Shown in pieces: positions 34,273 to 43,024 of a stretch of 64,000 nucleotides of DNA. The first letter of the stretch is position 1. Each line of letters opens with the position of its first letter. The notes beneath the pieces were generated by a model, which was not told the origin of the DNA, made no database searches, and saw only the letters and a program-made list of their open reading frames with translations. Source of the DNA: Candidatus Gastranaerophilales bacterium (GTDB taxonomy: Bacteria > Cyanobacteriota > Vampirovibrionia > Gastranaerophilales > Gastranaerophilaceae); assembly GCA_910587055.1 (NCBI GenBank), contig CAJUKY010000001.1, positions 139,270 to 203,269 of the forward strand, in the 5' to 3' direction. Position numbers and translations under genes: made by a program.

Positions 34273-35448
34273 TTATACAGCAAGCCAGCTTGCTTCTTCA
34301 GCTCTTCTTGTCACAAGTCCCTGAAGAACATTGTGTTTTTTATCGCGGACATATTCTTTCATTTTATTTTGGGCACCGCTTATGTTACCTGTTTTCAGCA
34401 TTTGCATAATGCCTGATTTGCGCAGGTTTCCGCCTCCGCAGTTGTATGTAAAGCTTACCAGCGCATCAAATTGCCCCTGCGTTAACTGTACACCGGTACT
34501 TTGTGCCAGAGAAGCTACATCATTTTCAAAACTTGCAAGATCCTGCCTTAAGAATTGCTCCGCCTGTGCCTGTGTTATGGTTTGCCCCTCTTGCACACCG
34601 CCTGTATGCCCGTAACCTATTGTCCATACGCCGCCTGAATCCTGATATGCCTGTAATCTGCAGCTTTCTTTTTGTTTGAGGAAATTAATTAAATTATCAC
34701 TGGCCTTGCCTGTAGAAGCGCCTTTCGGTACCGCAGAATATGCAGATGAAGAATTTCCCGCTGAGGAAACTGCCGCCGCAACATTTGAAGCTCCTGTTGC
34801 ACCGACGGAAGCATTCCCAGTATTTCCGGCCGGGGCGACATCAATTGATGTCCGCGAAGCATCGTATTGAGCAGCCTGCATCTGCCTGTTCACTTCGGCT
34901 TCTTTTTTGCTCTGTACAAGGCTTGCCTTTCTATAATTTGAATTTGCAGATGTATATTCACTCATTGCATTGGATTTCATTTGATTATCAATTTGAATTG
35001 TGCCGGTCGCTTTATTTATCAAAGCTTGTAAGGATGAAACATTGCCTCTAAGACTTGTCAGTCTTTTTCTTATAGATACTTTTTTCTGCGGAGTTTCAGC
35101 TTTTTGCAATTCCTTACCCAGCTTTTCTATCTCTTGTTTAACTTGTTCCAGCTGGCTTTCATACGTCTGCCTTATTTCTTCGTTTGTTTTAATTGCAGTT
35201 TGCAAATCTTCTATTTCAGATTTAAGACATAAAAGCTCCTGCTCAAGCCTTGAAGCAGTTTCCGTCACTTCTTCAAGGCTCATATCATCAAAATTTGCAT
35301 CTTGATATGTATTTTCATCACTTTTCTCTAAAGCTTCGGTTTGAAGCTTATTTTCCGAAGCTTCATCTTGTTCTTTCGTTACAATCTCGTAATGATGGGC
35401 TGCATCAGGCTTTTTCACAACTGTTACATTCGGAATATTCTGCGACAT
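34273..35448 (-). CDS. GH24 lysozyme with N-terminal coiled coil
   Basis: A 391-residue protein. Residues 56-200 form a long coiled coil, then an Ala/Ser/Gly linker (205-245), then a T4-type lysozyme domain with the full catalytic triad: Glu261, Asp270 and Thr276 (spacing 9 and 6, as in T4 lysozyme), followed by GYGHTGG and the AFxxFTYNCG core. It should cleave peptidoglycan. No signal peptide is present and no phage genes flank it, so it needs a holin-independent or dedicated secretion route. It may be a cell-wall remodelling enzyme or an effector aimed at other bacteria. Confidence 0.85.
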   Translation of the reverse strand: MSQNIPNVTVVKKPDAAHHYEIVTKEQDEASENKLQTEALEKSDENTYQDANFDDMSLEEVTETASRLEQELLCLKSEIEDLQTAIKTNEEIRQTYESQLEQVKQEIEKLGKELQKAETPQKKVSIRKRLTSLRGNVSSLQALINKATGTIQIDNQMKSNAMSEYTSANSNYRKASLVQSKKEAEVNRQMQAAQYDASRTSIDVAPAGNTGNASVGATGASNVAAAVSSAGNSSSAYSAVPKGASTGKASDNLINFLKQKESCRLQAYQDSGGVWTIGYGHTGGVQEGQTITQAQAEQFLRQDLASFENDVASLAQSTGVQLTQGQFDALVSFTYNCGGGNLRKSGIMQMLKTGNISGAQNKMKEYVRDKKHNVLQGLVTRRAEEASWLAV

Positions 35449-35600
35449 TTTTCCAACCTTATCCTTTAAAAGTTATTTTATACTTATTTTATCGGCATAA
35501 AGTGAAGTTTTATTTAAAAACTTTAACAAATATTTACAAAACCGCAATTTAATTTATTGACCCCTTTTCATGCATATACACATGTTAAAAAGGTTCAATA

Positions 35601-36629
35601 ATGCAGATAAATTCCATTAATTCAATAAAAAATATTTATAATATCCAAAACATCAATACGGTGTCTAATTCATCCCGCTCAAATTCTTTATCATTCAAGG
35701 GAGATACTTTTGAAAGAAGTTCTGTAAACAAAACAGCAGAAACAAAAGAGGCTTCGCTTGAAGGGGTATGGAATGAAGCAAGACTACAAAAACTTTATGA
35801 TGAAGTTTATGAAGATACTTTAGATTTAATCAGCTTAACCAAAGATTTAAATATGGAAAAACCAAAATCAATTTTTTCATATGATAAAAATATGGGCGCA
35901 AGGATAAGATACCGTTTTACATCAAATGATCTCACTTTTAATATGAATAAAATAAAAGGCAACTACTATTTTTGTTTTATGAAAGATCAGCATGACAATA
36001 TATGTGTAAGCTGCGGAATACATAATAAAAGACAAATTGAACAAGATATAGAAAAAATAAAACTGGCTAATCCTAAATATAGATTTGCAAGTATAGAATT
36101 AACCGATATTGAAAAAGAAGCCTTTATAAAATCTTTGATGGCACATGAAATAAGACACAGCATTCAGTGTCATCTTACCGCCTCAACAAAAGGATGCTCA
36201 AGAAAACATAAAGCCTTTTTAACAAAAATATTTGAACAGACAAAAAATCCAAATGATGATTATTCAGCAATTGAATATCTTGATAATTTTGTACCCAAAA
36301 AACTTATTCTTGAAGATGAAAAGCTAAAATATTCATTATCACCTGACGATAACAGATATTTATCTACAAAAAATCATATATTAGATTACACTATAAAACT
36401 TGTTTACAATATAGGAGATAATTCTCTGTATGATGCTTCACCAATGGAAGCTGATGCCAATAATTATGCTTGCGAATATTTTGAAACCCTGAAAGATAAA
36501 CCACAGTATGCAGAAATAAGGCCTTTTATGGCGGATTATATCAGAAAGATGCTATCCAATGAGGCAAAATTAGGATTAAAAGCAATGGAAAAATACGGAT
36601 TTCCAAAATTATCTGAAAAAACTGAATAA
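35601..36629 (+). CDS. Putative zinc metalloprotease with N-terminal SLSFKG motif
   Basis: A 342-residue protein. HEIRH at 182-186 matches the HExxH zinc motif, and EADANNYA at 283-290 provides a plausible third ligand (Glu283 or Asp285), similar in pattern to M78/IrrE-type enzymes. The N-terminus is low complexity and contains SNSLSFKGDTF, one of the best instances of the [ST]-F-x-G motif. A CVSC pair in the middle may bind a second metal. There is no signal peptide. An AAAAGG site precedes the ATG. It is tentatively a cytosolic or secreted protease. Confidence 0.6.
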   Translation: MQINSINSIKNIYNIQNINTVSNSSRSNSLSFKGDTFERSSVNKTAETKEASLEGVWNEARLQKLYDEVYEDTLDLISLTKDLNMEKPKSIFSYDKNMGARIRYRFTSNDLTFNMNKIKGNYYFCFMKDQHDNICVSCGIHNKRQIEQDIEKIKLANPKYRFASIELTDIEKEAFIKSLMAHEIRHSIQCHLTASTKGCSRKHKAFLTKIFEQTKNPNDDYSAIEYLDNFVPKKLILEDEKLKYSLSPDDNRYLSTKNHILDYTIKLVYNIGDNSLYDASPMEADANNYACEYFETLKDKPQYAEIRPFMADYIRKMLSNEAKLGLKAMEKYGFPKLSEKTE

Positions 36630-36724
36630 TATAGACAAACATAATTTTTTTCTTTTAAATTATTAACTTTTGTCATAGAATATCAAACGTACGTGAATTT
36701 TTTAAGAATAGGATTTTAAACGTT

Positions 36725-39553
36725 ATGGCAGAAGATAAAAAGGAATTTAAAGACACGCTTAATTTACCGCAGACAACTCTTGCAATGAGGGCAAATGCCA
36801 CAGTCCGCGAGCTTGAAATTCAAAAATTCTGGGAAGAAAATAAAATTTATGAAAAAAATCTTTCAAACAAAGATAAGGTAAATTCCTTTATTCTTCACGA
36901 CGGCCCTCCGTATTTAAGCTCCGAAAAAATCCACGTGGGAACCGCACTAAATAAAATCTTAAAAGATATTCTTATAAAATATAAATCAATGGCAGGATTT
37001 TATGCGCCTTATGTCCCCGGGTATGACGGCCACGGGCTTCCTATTGAAAATGCCGTTGTAAAAAATATTAAAGGCGGAAGAGAAGCTTTAACGCCTGCCG
37101 AATTGCGCGCAAAATGCAGAGAATTTGCTCATAAAAACCTGAAAGGGCAGGAAAAAGAATTTAAACGCCTCGGTGTTTTCGGGAACTGGGAAAATCCTTA
37201 TCTTACAATCAATCCTGAATTTGAAGCTGAGCAGGTTCGCGTTTTTGGCGAAATGTATAAAAAAGGGTATATAGAAAAAGGCTTAAAACCCGTTTACTGG
37301 TGTGCTTCCTGCGAAACGGCTCTTGCAGAAGCTGAAGTTGAATATGCAGACCACACTTCAACTTCAATATATGTAAGATTTAAATTTGATGAAGATGCAA
37401 TCGAAAAAATCGGCAAAATGATAGATTTGCCAAATAAGAATGTTTATGCGGTTATATGGACAACAACCCCCTGGACAATTCCCTCCAATATGGCAATAAG
37501 CTTGCACCCGAGGTTTGAATACACATTCTTTACATACAAAAATGATATTTATGTTATAGCTCAGGAATTGCTTTCCGTTTTCCTTCAAGGGGTTGACTGG
37601 AAAGAAGAAGATATTAAAGTTATCGGAAATTGCAAAGGTGCTGATTTAGAATTATTAAATACCAAGCATCCTTTATATGACAGAAAATCACCGATAATTT
37701 TAGGCGAACATGTTACGCTTGAAGCGGGTACCGGCGCGGTTCATACAGCACCGGGGCATGGTCTTGAAGACTATGAAGTGGGGTGCAAATATAATATTGA
37801 AGTATTCTCTCCGCTTGATGGCAAAGGTGTTTGGACAGATATCACAGGTGATAAGGATTTGGAAGGAATTCCTTATTACAAAGGAAATTCAATTGTAATT
37901 GAAAAATTAAAAGCAGCGGGCGCCCTTCTTGCAGCAGCTGATATCAACCATAGCTACCCGCACTGCTGGAGATGCAAAAACCCCGTTATATACAGGGCAA
38001 CACCTCAATGGTTTGTAAAAGTGGATAAATTCCGCAAAGAAACACTTGAAAACATTAAAAATGTTAAATTTATCCCTGCATCAGGTGAAAAAAGAATTTC
38101 AAACATGGTTGAAAACAGAACAGACTGGTGCATTTCCCGTCAGAGAGCATGGGGCGTTCCTATTCCTGTATTTTACTGTAAGGACTGCAATGAAGTAATC
38201 GTAAACGATGAAACAATTAGCCATGTGGCTGAAATATTTGAAAAAGAAAGTTCTGACGCATGGGTTAAAAAGAACACTCAGGAGCTTCTACCTGAAGGCT
38301 TTAAGTGCCCGAAATGCGGAGGTGTTCATATTCAGCAGGAAAAAGACATTATGGATGTCTGGTTTGATTCGGGGGTAACATGGCGCGCCGTTGTTGAAAA
38401 AAGAGCGGATGAGCTCGGGCATACGCCTGTTGATATGTATCTTGAAGGCTCAGACCAGCACAGAGGGTGGTTCCAATCTTCTCTTTTAACATCAATGGCA
38501 GTACAGGGAAAAGCGCCATATAAATCAGTTTTAACCCACGGATTTGTATTCGGGGAAGACGGCAGAAAAATGTCAAAATCGCTCGGAAATTACATCCGTC
38601 CCGATGATATCATTAAAAATTACGGAGCCGATATTTTAAGATTATGGGCGGCATCCGTTGATTACAGAAATGATACCAAAATCGGCGATAATATTATAAA
38701 ACAGCTGTCTGAAATATTTAAAAAGACAAGAAACACGGCAAGGTTCCTTTTAGGAAATATATTTGATTTTGACCCGAAAACTGATTATGTAAAATATGAA
38801 GATTTAAGCGATATTGATAAATTTGCGCTTCATAAACTTAATAAAGTGGTTGAAGAGGTGACAAAAGCGTTTGACAGCTATGAATTTTATAAATATTTCC
38901 AGTGTCTTCAAAATTTTGCCGCCGTGGATTTAAGCGCATTTTATCTTGATATCGTAAAAGACAGATTATATACGGCAGGAAAGAAAAGTCTTTCAAGAAG
39001 AGCATGCCAGACTGTTATGTATGAAATCCTGCAAACGCTTGCAAGGATTCTTGTTCCCGTTATGCCTCATCAGGCAGAAGATATCTGGCAAAATACGCCC
39101 GAATGCCAGAAAAACGGCATGGAGAGTATTGTTCTTGCCGATTGGCCAAAAGCAAAGCCTGAATGGGAAAATGAAGAACTTGATATTGAATTTTCAAAAC
39201 TTTTAAAGGTGAGAGAAATTGTGTCAAAAGCCATTGAGCCTTTAAGGAATTCCGAAAATAAAGTAATAGGAAGCTCCCTTGAAGCGGATGTTTTAATTCA
39301 GTGCAGCAAGGGCGCCGTTGTTGAAGAAGAATTGCTTCAAAAATACGGAAACGATCTAAAGGATTTATTTATCATATCCCATGCTTATATCGGGCAGAAA
39401 GCAGACTTTAACAGCTTAAATGAATATGAAGAAGACAATATAAAAGTTTCCGTCCAAAAGGCGGAAGGCGAAAAATGCGGCAGATGCTGGAAATACAGAA
39501 AGCTTAATGAAGATGGAATCTGTGAAGACTGCAAAACGGCAATCGAAGGATAG
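36725..39553 (+). CDS. ileS: Isoleucyl-tRNA synthetase
   Basis: Charges tRNA-Ile. The 942-residue protein has the HIGH-type motif as HVGT in EKIHVGTALNK, the editing domain with TTTPWTIPSNMA, the KMSKS motif in GRKMSKSLGNY, and the WFQSS binding region. It has a C-terminal zinc finger (CGRCW and CEDC). The full-length bacterial form is intact. It ends in a perfect palindromic hairpin. Confidence 0.97.
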   Translation: MAEDKKEFKDTLNLPQTTLAMRANATVRELEIQKFWEENKIYEKNLSNKDKVNSFILHDGPPYLSSEKIHVGTALNKILKDILIKYKSMAGFYAPYVPGYDGHGLPIENAVVKNIKGGREALTPAELRAKCREFAHKNLKGQEKEFKRLGVFGNWENPYLTINPEFEAEQVRVFGEMYKKGYIEKGLKPVYWCASCETALAEAEVEYADHTSTSIYVRFKFDEDAIEKIGKMIDLPNKNVYAVIWTTTPWTIPSNMAISLHPRFEYTFFTYKNDIYVIAQELLSVFLQGVDWKEEDIKVIGNCKGADLELLNTKHPLYDRKSPIILGEHVTLEAGTGAVHTAPGHGLEDYEVGCKYNIEVFSPLDGKGVWTDITGDKDLEGIPYYKGNSIVIEKLKAAGALLAAADINHSYPHCWRCKNPVIYRATPQWFVKVDKFRKETLENIKNVKFIPASGEKRISNMVENRTDWCISRQRAWGVPIPVFYCKDCNEVIVNDETISHVAEIFEKESSDAWVKKNTQELLPEGFKCPKCGGVHIQQEKDIMDVWFDSGVTWRAVVEKRADELGHTPVDMYLEGSDQHRGWFQSSLLTSMAVQGKAPYKSVLTHGFVFGEDGRKMSKSLGNYIRPDDIIKNYGADILRLWAASVDYRNDTKIGDNIIKQLSEIFKKTRNTARFLLGNIFDFDPKTDYVKYEDLSDIDKFALHKLNKVVEEVTKAFDSYEFYKYFQCLQNFAAVDLSAFYLDIVKDRLYTAGKKSLSRRACQTVMYEILQTLARILVPVMPHQAEDIWQNTPECQKNGMESIVLADWPKAKPEWENEELDIEFSKLLKVREIVSKAIEPLRNSENKVIGSSLEADVLIQCSKGAVVEEELLQKYGNDLKDLFIISHAYIGQKADFNSLNEYEEDNIKVSVQKAEGEKCGRCWKYRKLNEDGICEDCKTAIEG

Positions 39554-39584
39554 CTTCACTGTTTAATCCGCATAAATAATAATT

Positions 39585-39611
39585 AAGGGATATCAATTGA
39601 TATCCCTTTGA
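39585..39611 (+). terminator. Palindromic hairpin after ileS
   Basis: AAGGGATATCAATTGATATCCCTT is a perfect 24-base palindrome (39585-39608) ending in TTT. It is a likely terminator for ileS, although the T-run is short. Confidence 0.6.
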
Positions 39612-39655
39612 AATATATATTTATATAAAATCGTTTAAAAACCATTTAACCGGAA

Positions 39656-40204
39656 CTATTTAACAAGCTCGGATAAATCTAAACCTGCCACTTTTGCATA
39701 AGAAACAAAATCCTCAGGAGCAATTTCTTTACCTGCCTGTTTTGCTTCCAAAGCTCTGGCATATGCAAGAACATCTTCACGGCTGTGAACCGGAGCGCCT
39801 TCTTTGAATATTTCAGGAAGCGCTTCTTCGTATTTACTTGCAACCCTTTCAGTATGACGGGTGCCGTTTTTGCCGAATTCTTCCATTAATTTGTTTTGTT
39901 CAATGGCTGTGCGTCGGCCTTCAATGGTTAATATATTTTTTGCACCTATTGTGCCGTCAAATGCTCTGTCTCTGATATCTGCTGCGGCATCTGCGGCTTT
40001 TGATGCTTTGCCTGACCTGTGGATTATTACAGCGCCCAGAGCAGCTGCACCTATTGCAGCTAAACCGAGTATCGCTTCTTTATTTTCTTCAAAAAAGTTT
40101 TCATCTTCTGCCGTCTGTGTTTCAGGGGCAGCTTTTGGAACAGGCTGAGCTGCTCTAAACATTATTTTATTTGTGTTAAATGAATTTACAGCACTGATTG
40201 CCAT
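39656..40204 (-). CDS. Uncharacterised single-pass protein with N-terminal MFRA motif
   Basis: A 182-residue protein. The N-terminus SAVNSFNTNKIMFRAAQPVP resembles the starts of the two divergent and nearby proteins at 40487 and 43025. An Ala/Gly membrane segment (about 47-64) is followed by HRSGK and an Ala-rich helical region. The C-terminal ~110 residues are soluble and charged. Strong AAGGAAGG ribosome-binding site. Function unknown; it looks like a shorter relative of the neighbouring family. Confidence 0.6.
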   Translation of the reverse strand: MAISAVNSFNTNKIMFRAAQPVPKAAPETQTAEDENFFEENKEAILGLAAIGAAALGAVIIHRSGKASKAADAAADIRDRAFDGTIGAKNILTIEGRRTAIEQNKLMEEFGKNGTRHTERVASKYEEALPEIFKEGAPVHSREDVLAYARALEAKQAGKEIAPEDFVSYAKVAGLDLSELVK

Positions 40205-40307
40205 AGTTTATATGCCTTCCTTACTTATTTTTAATTGTAATGGTTTTATGTTTATATAATGCATGTAAATAATATTTTTTGCCATTTAATTTTTTAGCAC
40301 ATGAAGC

Positions 40308-40323
40308 TTGATTGTAAAGTTAA
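40308..40323 (-). promoter_or_regulatory. Weak copy of the recurrent upstream element
   Basis: On the minus strand this reads TAAACTTTACAATCAA, 11 of 16 matches to TTAACTTTTGTAACAA. A TATATA box follows about 66 bases downstream on that strand, before the gene at 39656-40204. The spacing agrees with the other copies, but the sequence match is poor. Confidence 0.25.
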
Positions 40324-40375
40324 TTGACGTTTTTTAAAAATACTTGTTTTTATTATATAATGGAGATAATCTTGT

Positions 40376-40391
40376 AAACTTTTGTAACGAA
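40376..40391 (+). promoter_or_regulatory. Copy of the recurrent upstream element
   Basis: TAAACTTTTGTAACGA, 14 of 16 matches. A TATTAT -10-like box at 40441 lies 65 bases downstream, ahead of the gene at 40487. Confidence 0.35.
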
Positions 40392-40486
40392 AATAAAAAA
40401 AATTCGCCGCATGATGTCAAAAAAAAAGTTTCAGATGCCTTATTATCCATGTATAGCAAATTAATTTTAATAGGAGACATATACAA

Positions 40487-41746
40487 ATGGGAACTATGAA
40501 CGTAGGAAAAGTATCTTTCGGTAATGCACAACCGGCTGCCGGAACTGCACAAGGAGCACAACAGCAGCAAGCTCCTGTTAAAAAAGCTGATAAAGGCGAT
40601 GTTATTATTATCGGCGGAAAAGAAATCACTAAGAAACAAGCAATTGCAGGAGGCTTAGGAATTTTTGCAGCAGTTGCAGCAGTTGCAACAACAGCATTGT
40701 CAGCACACAGAGGAAAACTTTCTCTCGGTGAAGATGCTAAATTAGTTGACAAAATTAAAGAAGGTTTCCATACATTAGTAAATAAAGAAGCAAGAGCTGA
40801 ATTTGCTGAAAAATTCGGCAAAAAAGCTAAGCAAGCAGCAGATGCTGCCGGTGATAAAACAAAAGATGCAGTAGCTGATGCCGGCGACAAAGCAAAAGAT
40901 GCAGTAAAAGACGCAGCAAGTGATAAAGGGGCTGATGCAGCTGAAGATGCTGCAGCTAAAACAGAAGATGCAGTTAAAAAAGCAGCTCCGGATGTTAAAA
41001 AAGCAGCGGATGCAGCAACTGAAAAGGTAAGTGTTCAAGACTTAGTAAAAGCTCAAAAGCATGTAGAAGCAGCTGAAACACAAGTAAACAAACTAAAAGC
41101 AAATATGCCGGCAGATGTTGCCAAACCAACTGCTCCCACAGCTCCAATAAAACCTGTAGAACCTGCGAAAGTTAAAGAACCTAAAAATGTTGTGCAAGAG
41201 CCTGTAAGAAAAAACAAAAACGGTAAAACGGTAAAACTTTCAGTTATAGAAAAAAATAATCCCGAACAATTAAGTAAAGCCGAAAAGCAACAGTTACTAA
41301 CCTTTAAGAATTATACTGAAAGGAAGGCTGCTTGGGATAAATATCAAACAGATTTAGCACAATATCAAACTGATATGGCTGCATATACAACAGCAAATAC
41401 AAAATACAAAGCTGATTTGAGTACTTATAATATAGAGCTTGCTAAGTACGAAAAATATGAAAATGCAAAACAGACATTAGAAGCTGCAGAAGCCAGATTG
41501 CAAAATGCAAAAGGTAATTTAAGCGCAATGCAAAAAAATGCTTCTAAAGAAGTTAGAAAAGCAGCAGGTGGTTTGAATGGGCAAACTGAAACAACTTTAG
41601 CAAACAATGTTCAAAAAGCAATGGAAGCACATACTGATGCCATAAGTAAATATGGTAAGAATAGCAAACAAGCTCAAAAAGCATATGACAATTTTGTAAA
41701 AGCACAAGACGCTCAAACTGCTTATCTTCAAATGATTGGCAAATAA
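40487..41746 (+). CDS. Uncharacterised membrane-anchored coiled-coil protein (family A)
   Basis: A 419-residue protein beginning NVGKVSFGNAQPAAG. A single Ala-rich membrane segment (about 48-68) ends in HRGK, followed by LVDKIKEGFHTLVNKEARAEF, which aligns with the matching region of the protein at 43025 (LVNNIKTGLKSIFTKAGRES), showing they are paralogues. Residues 110-185 are LEA-like Ala/Lys/Asp repeats (AGDKAKDAVKDA), then a Pro-rich spacer and a long coiled coil. The leader TTTTAATAGGAG is shared with 43025. Function unknown; the topology suggests one end in the membrane and a long helical rod. Confidence 0.7.
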   Translation: MGTMNVGKVSFGNAQPAAGTAQGAQQQQAPVKKADKGDVIIIGGKEITKKQAIAGGLGIFAAVAAVATTALSAHRGKLSLGEDAKLVDKIKEGFHTLVNKEARAEFAEKFGKKAKQAADAAGDKTKDAVADAGDKAKDAVKDAASDKGADAAEDAAAKTEDAVKKAAPDVKKAADAATEKVSVQDLVKAQKHVEAAETQVNKLKANMPADVAKPTAPTAPIKPVEPAKVKEPKNVVQEPVRKNKNGKTVKLSVIEKNNPEQLSKAEKQQLLTFKNYTERKAAWDKYQTDLAQYQTDMAAYTTANTKYKADLSTYNIELAKYEKYENAKQTLEAAEARLQNAKGNLSAMQKNASKEVRKAAGGLNGQTETTLANNVQKAMEAHTDAISKYGKNSKQAQKAYDNFVKAQDAQTAYLQMIGK

Positions 41747-41762
41747 TAGTTGTAGTCTGTAG

Positions 41763-41779
41763 GTCAGGCAGTGCCTGAC
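41763..41779. repeat. Perfect 17-base dyad GTCAGGCA-G-TGCCTGAC
   Basis: An inverted repeat with a one-base centre, lying between the stop of the family A gene and its terminator. No T-run follows, so it is not a terminator by itself; it could be an operator or transcript-stabilising hairpin. Confidence 0.5.
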
Positions 41780-41801
41780 AGCAAACAACCAAATTAAACT
41801 C

Positions 41802-41832
41802 AAAACACCGGAAATAAACCTCCGGTGTTTTA
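41802..41832 (+). terminator. Rho-independent terminator
   Basis: AAAACACCGGA and TCCGGTGTTTT form an 11-bp stem with an eight-base loop (41802-41812 with 41821-41831). It closes the family A transcript. Confidence 0.85.
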
Positions 41833-41878
41833 TTGCGTATGAATTATTTTATTGTTATAATAATTTTAGGAGACTGAA

Positions 41879-42226
41879 ATGGAACAGTTTTTACAAATTT
41901 TAAAAGAAATAAATATTGCACAAATAGTTATTGTTTTTGCAGGGCTATGGTTTTTCTATAATCGCTTAGATAACAAAATAGAAAAGCTTGATACCAAGAT
42001 TGAAAAAACAAATGAGAAGATTGATGCTGTTGAAGAAAAGTTAAACAAACGCATGGATTTATTAGATAAGAAAATTGATGCGGTTGAAGAGAGATTAAAT
42101 AAAAAAATTGACTTGCTTGATAAGAAAATTGAGGCTGTTCAGGATAAATTAACCGGCAGAATTGATAATCTTTATAATCTTTTTGCGAGTTTCTTATATA
42201 ACAAAAAAGATGACAACGCAGCTTAA
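41879..42226 (+). CDS. Small membrane-anchored coiled-coil protein
   Basis: A 115-residue protein with one N-terminal membrane helix (about 13-28) and then an almost unbroken coiled coil made of an 18-residue repeat, KLNKRMDLLDKKIDAVEE and variants, visible three times. The repeats are also similar at DNA level. Its overall layout resembles Bdr- or DUF1640-type proteins. A TTAGGAG site precedes the ATG. The role is unknown. Confidence 0.65.
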   Translation: MEQFLQILKEINIAQIVIVFAGLWFFYNRLDNKIEKLDTKIEKTNEKIDAVEEKLNKRMDLLDKKIDAVEERLNKKIDLLDKKIEAVQDKLTGRIDNLYNLFASFLYNKKDDNAA

Positions 42227-42289
42227 ATAGTTCCATTATATCAATTAGTTTGCAATTGCAATTTTAATTACACAAGATAAAAACTTTTT

Positions 42290-42320
42290 AAAACACCGGG
42301 AATAAAATCCCGGTGTTTTT
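42290..42320 (+). terminator. Rho-independent terminator
   Basis: AAAACACCGGGA and TCCCGGTGTTTTT pair across a short ATAAAA loop. Near-identical in stem sequence to the terminator at 41802. Confidence 0.88.
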
Positions 42321-42372
42321 GCTTGCTCGGGTTATGGTATAATTAAATTATAAAATTTCAGAGGTTAAAAAA

Positions 42373-42624
42373 ATGGATATAATTTTAGCGCCAAATATTG
42401 AAAGATTATTAAGAATGAAAGTTGCAGAGGGCTTGTACGATTCTTTAAATGAAGCGGTTAACGCAACTTTAAATATCGCGCTGAATAAAGGGTGTATTTC
42501 AAAAGAACAGCTTGAAGCATTAAATGCGGATATTCAAGAAGGGATTGACGACATTGAAGCAGGCAGATATACAGAAGGTTTAGACTTTTTTGATGAATTG
42601 ATTGCAGATTATGAACAAGCTTAA
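42373..42624 (+). CDS. ParD-like antitoxin
   Basis: An 83-residue acidic protein. The N-terminal half has a predicted strand-helix-helix (EGLYDSLNEAVNATLNIAL) typical of ribbon-helix-helix antitoxins; the C-terminal half (IQEGIDDIEAGRYTEGLDFFDEL) resembles the toxin-binding tail of ParD-type proteins. It overlaps the start of the ParE-like gene, the standard arrangement of type II toxin-antitoxin operons. AGAGG ribosome-binding site. Confidence 0.7.
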   Translation: MDIILAPNIERLLRMKVAEGLYDSLNEAVNATLNIALNKGCISKEQLEALNADIQEGIDDIEAGRYTEGLDFFDELIADYEQA

Positions 42625-42910
42625 GATAATAACAACCGATACAGCAAGAGCCGATATTAACAATATAGCCGCATACATTGCAAAGGATAATGAGTTTGCC
42701 GCAATAAGCACGATAAAACTTTTAAAGAAAACGTTTGCAATGCTCTCAAATTTTCCAAAAGCAGACTTGAAAAAGAAAGGCCTCAATGATAAAAACATAT
42801 TTGTTTATACTGTCAAAAAACGGTATGCAATAGTTTACAAAACCAACAATGATGAAATATTGTTTTTAAGAGTTTTGACCAAATATCAAGATTTGTTTGC
42901 TGTTTTATAA
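42611..42910 (+). CDS. RelE/ParE-superfamily toxin
   Basis: A 99-residue basic protein from the ATG at 42611 (a TTG at 42602 is also in frame). The TARADINNIAAYIAKD helix pair and the C-terminal RYAIVYKTNNDEILFLRVL strands match the RelE/ParE fold. It would inhibit gyrase (ParE-like) or cleave ribosomal mRNA (RelE-like); which one cannot be said. Its start overlaps the antitoxin gene by 14 bases. Confidence 0.78.
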   Translation: MNKLKIITTDTARADINNIAAYIAKDNEFAAISTIKLLKKTFAMLSNFPKADLKKKGLNDKNIFVYTVKKRYAIVYKTNNDEILFLRVLTKYQDLFAVL

Positions 42911-42914
42911 TTTA

Positions 42915-42930
42915 TTAACTTTTGTAACAA
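42915..42930 (+). promoter_or_regulatory. Recurrent upstream element TTAACTTTTGTAACAA
   Basis: Exact match to the copy at 19202; with flanks, TATTAACTTTTGTAACAA (18 bases) is shared. A TACTTTATATATATAA string begins 62 bases downstream (42977), upstream of the gene at 43025. Confidence 0.4.
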
Positions 42931-43024
42931 ACATGGCAAAATGCAGTCATGGCATGGCAATTCCTGAATTCAAAAATACTTTATATATATAAGGTAAGTT
43001 TTTTTAATAGGAGTTATATTTATT

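Noticed and set aside
34273..35448. Prophage remnant
   Set aside because: The GH24 gene is the only phage-like gene; no integrase, terminase, capsid, tail or attachment repeats are nearby.
36663..36678. Another copy of the TTAACTTTTGTAACAA element before ileS
   Set aside because: It matches at only 13 of 16 positions and no -10-like box lies at the 57-67 base spacing (the ileS ATG is already there).
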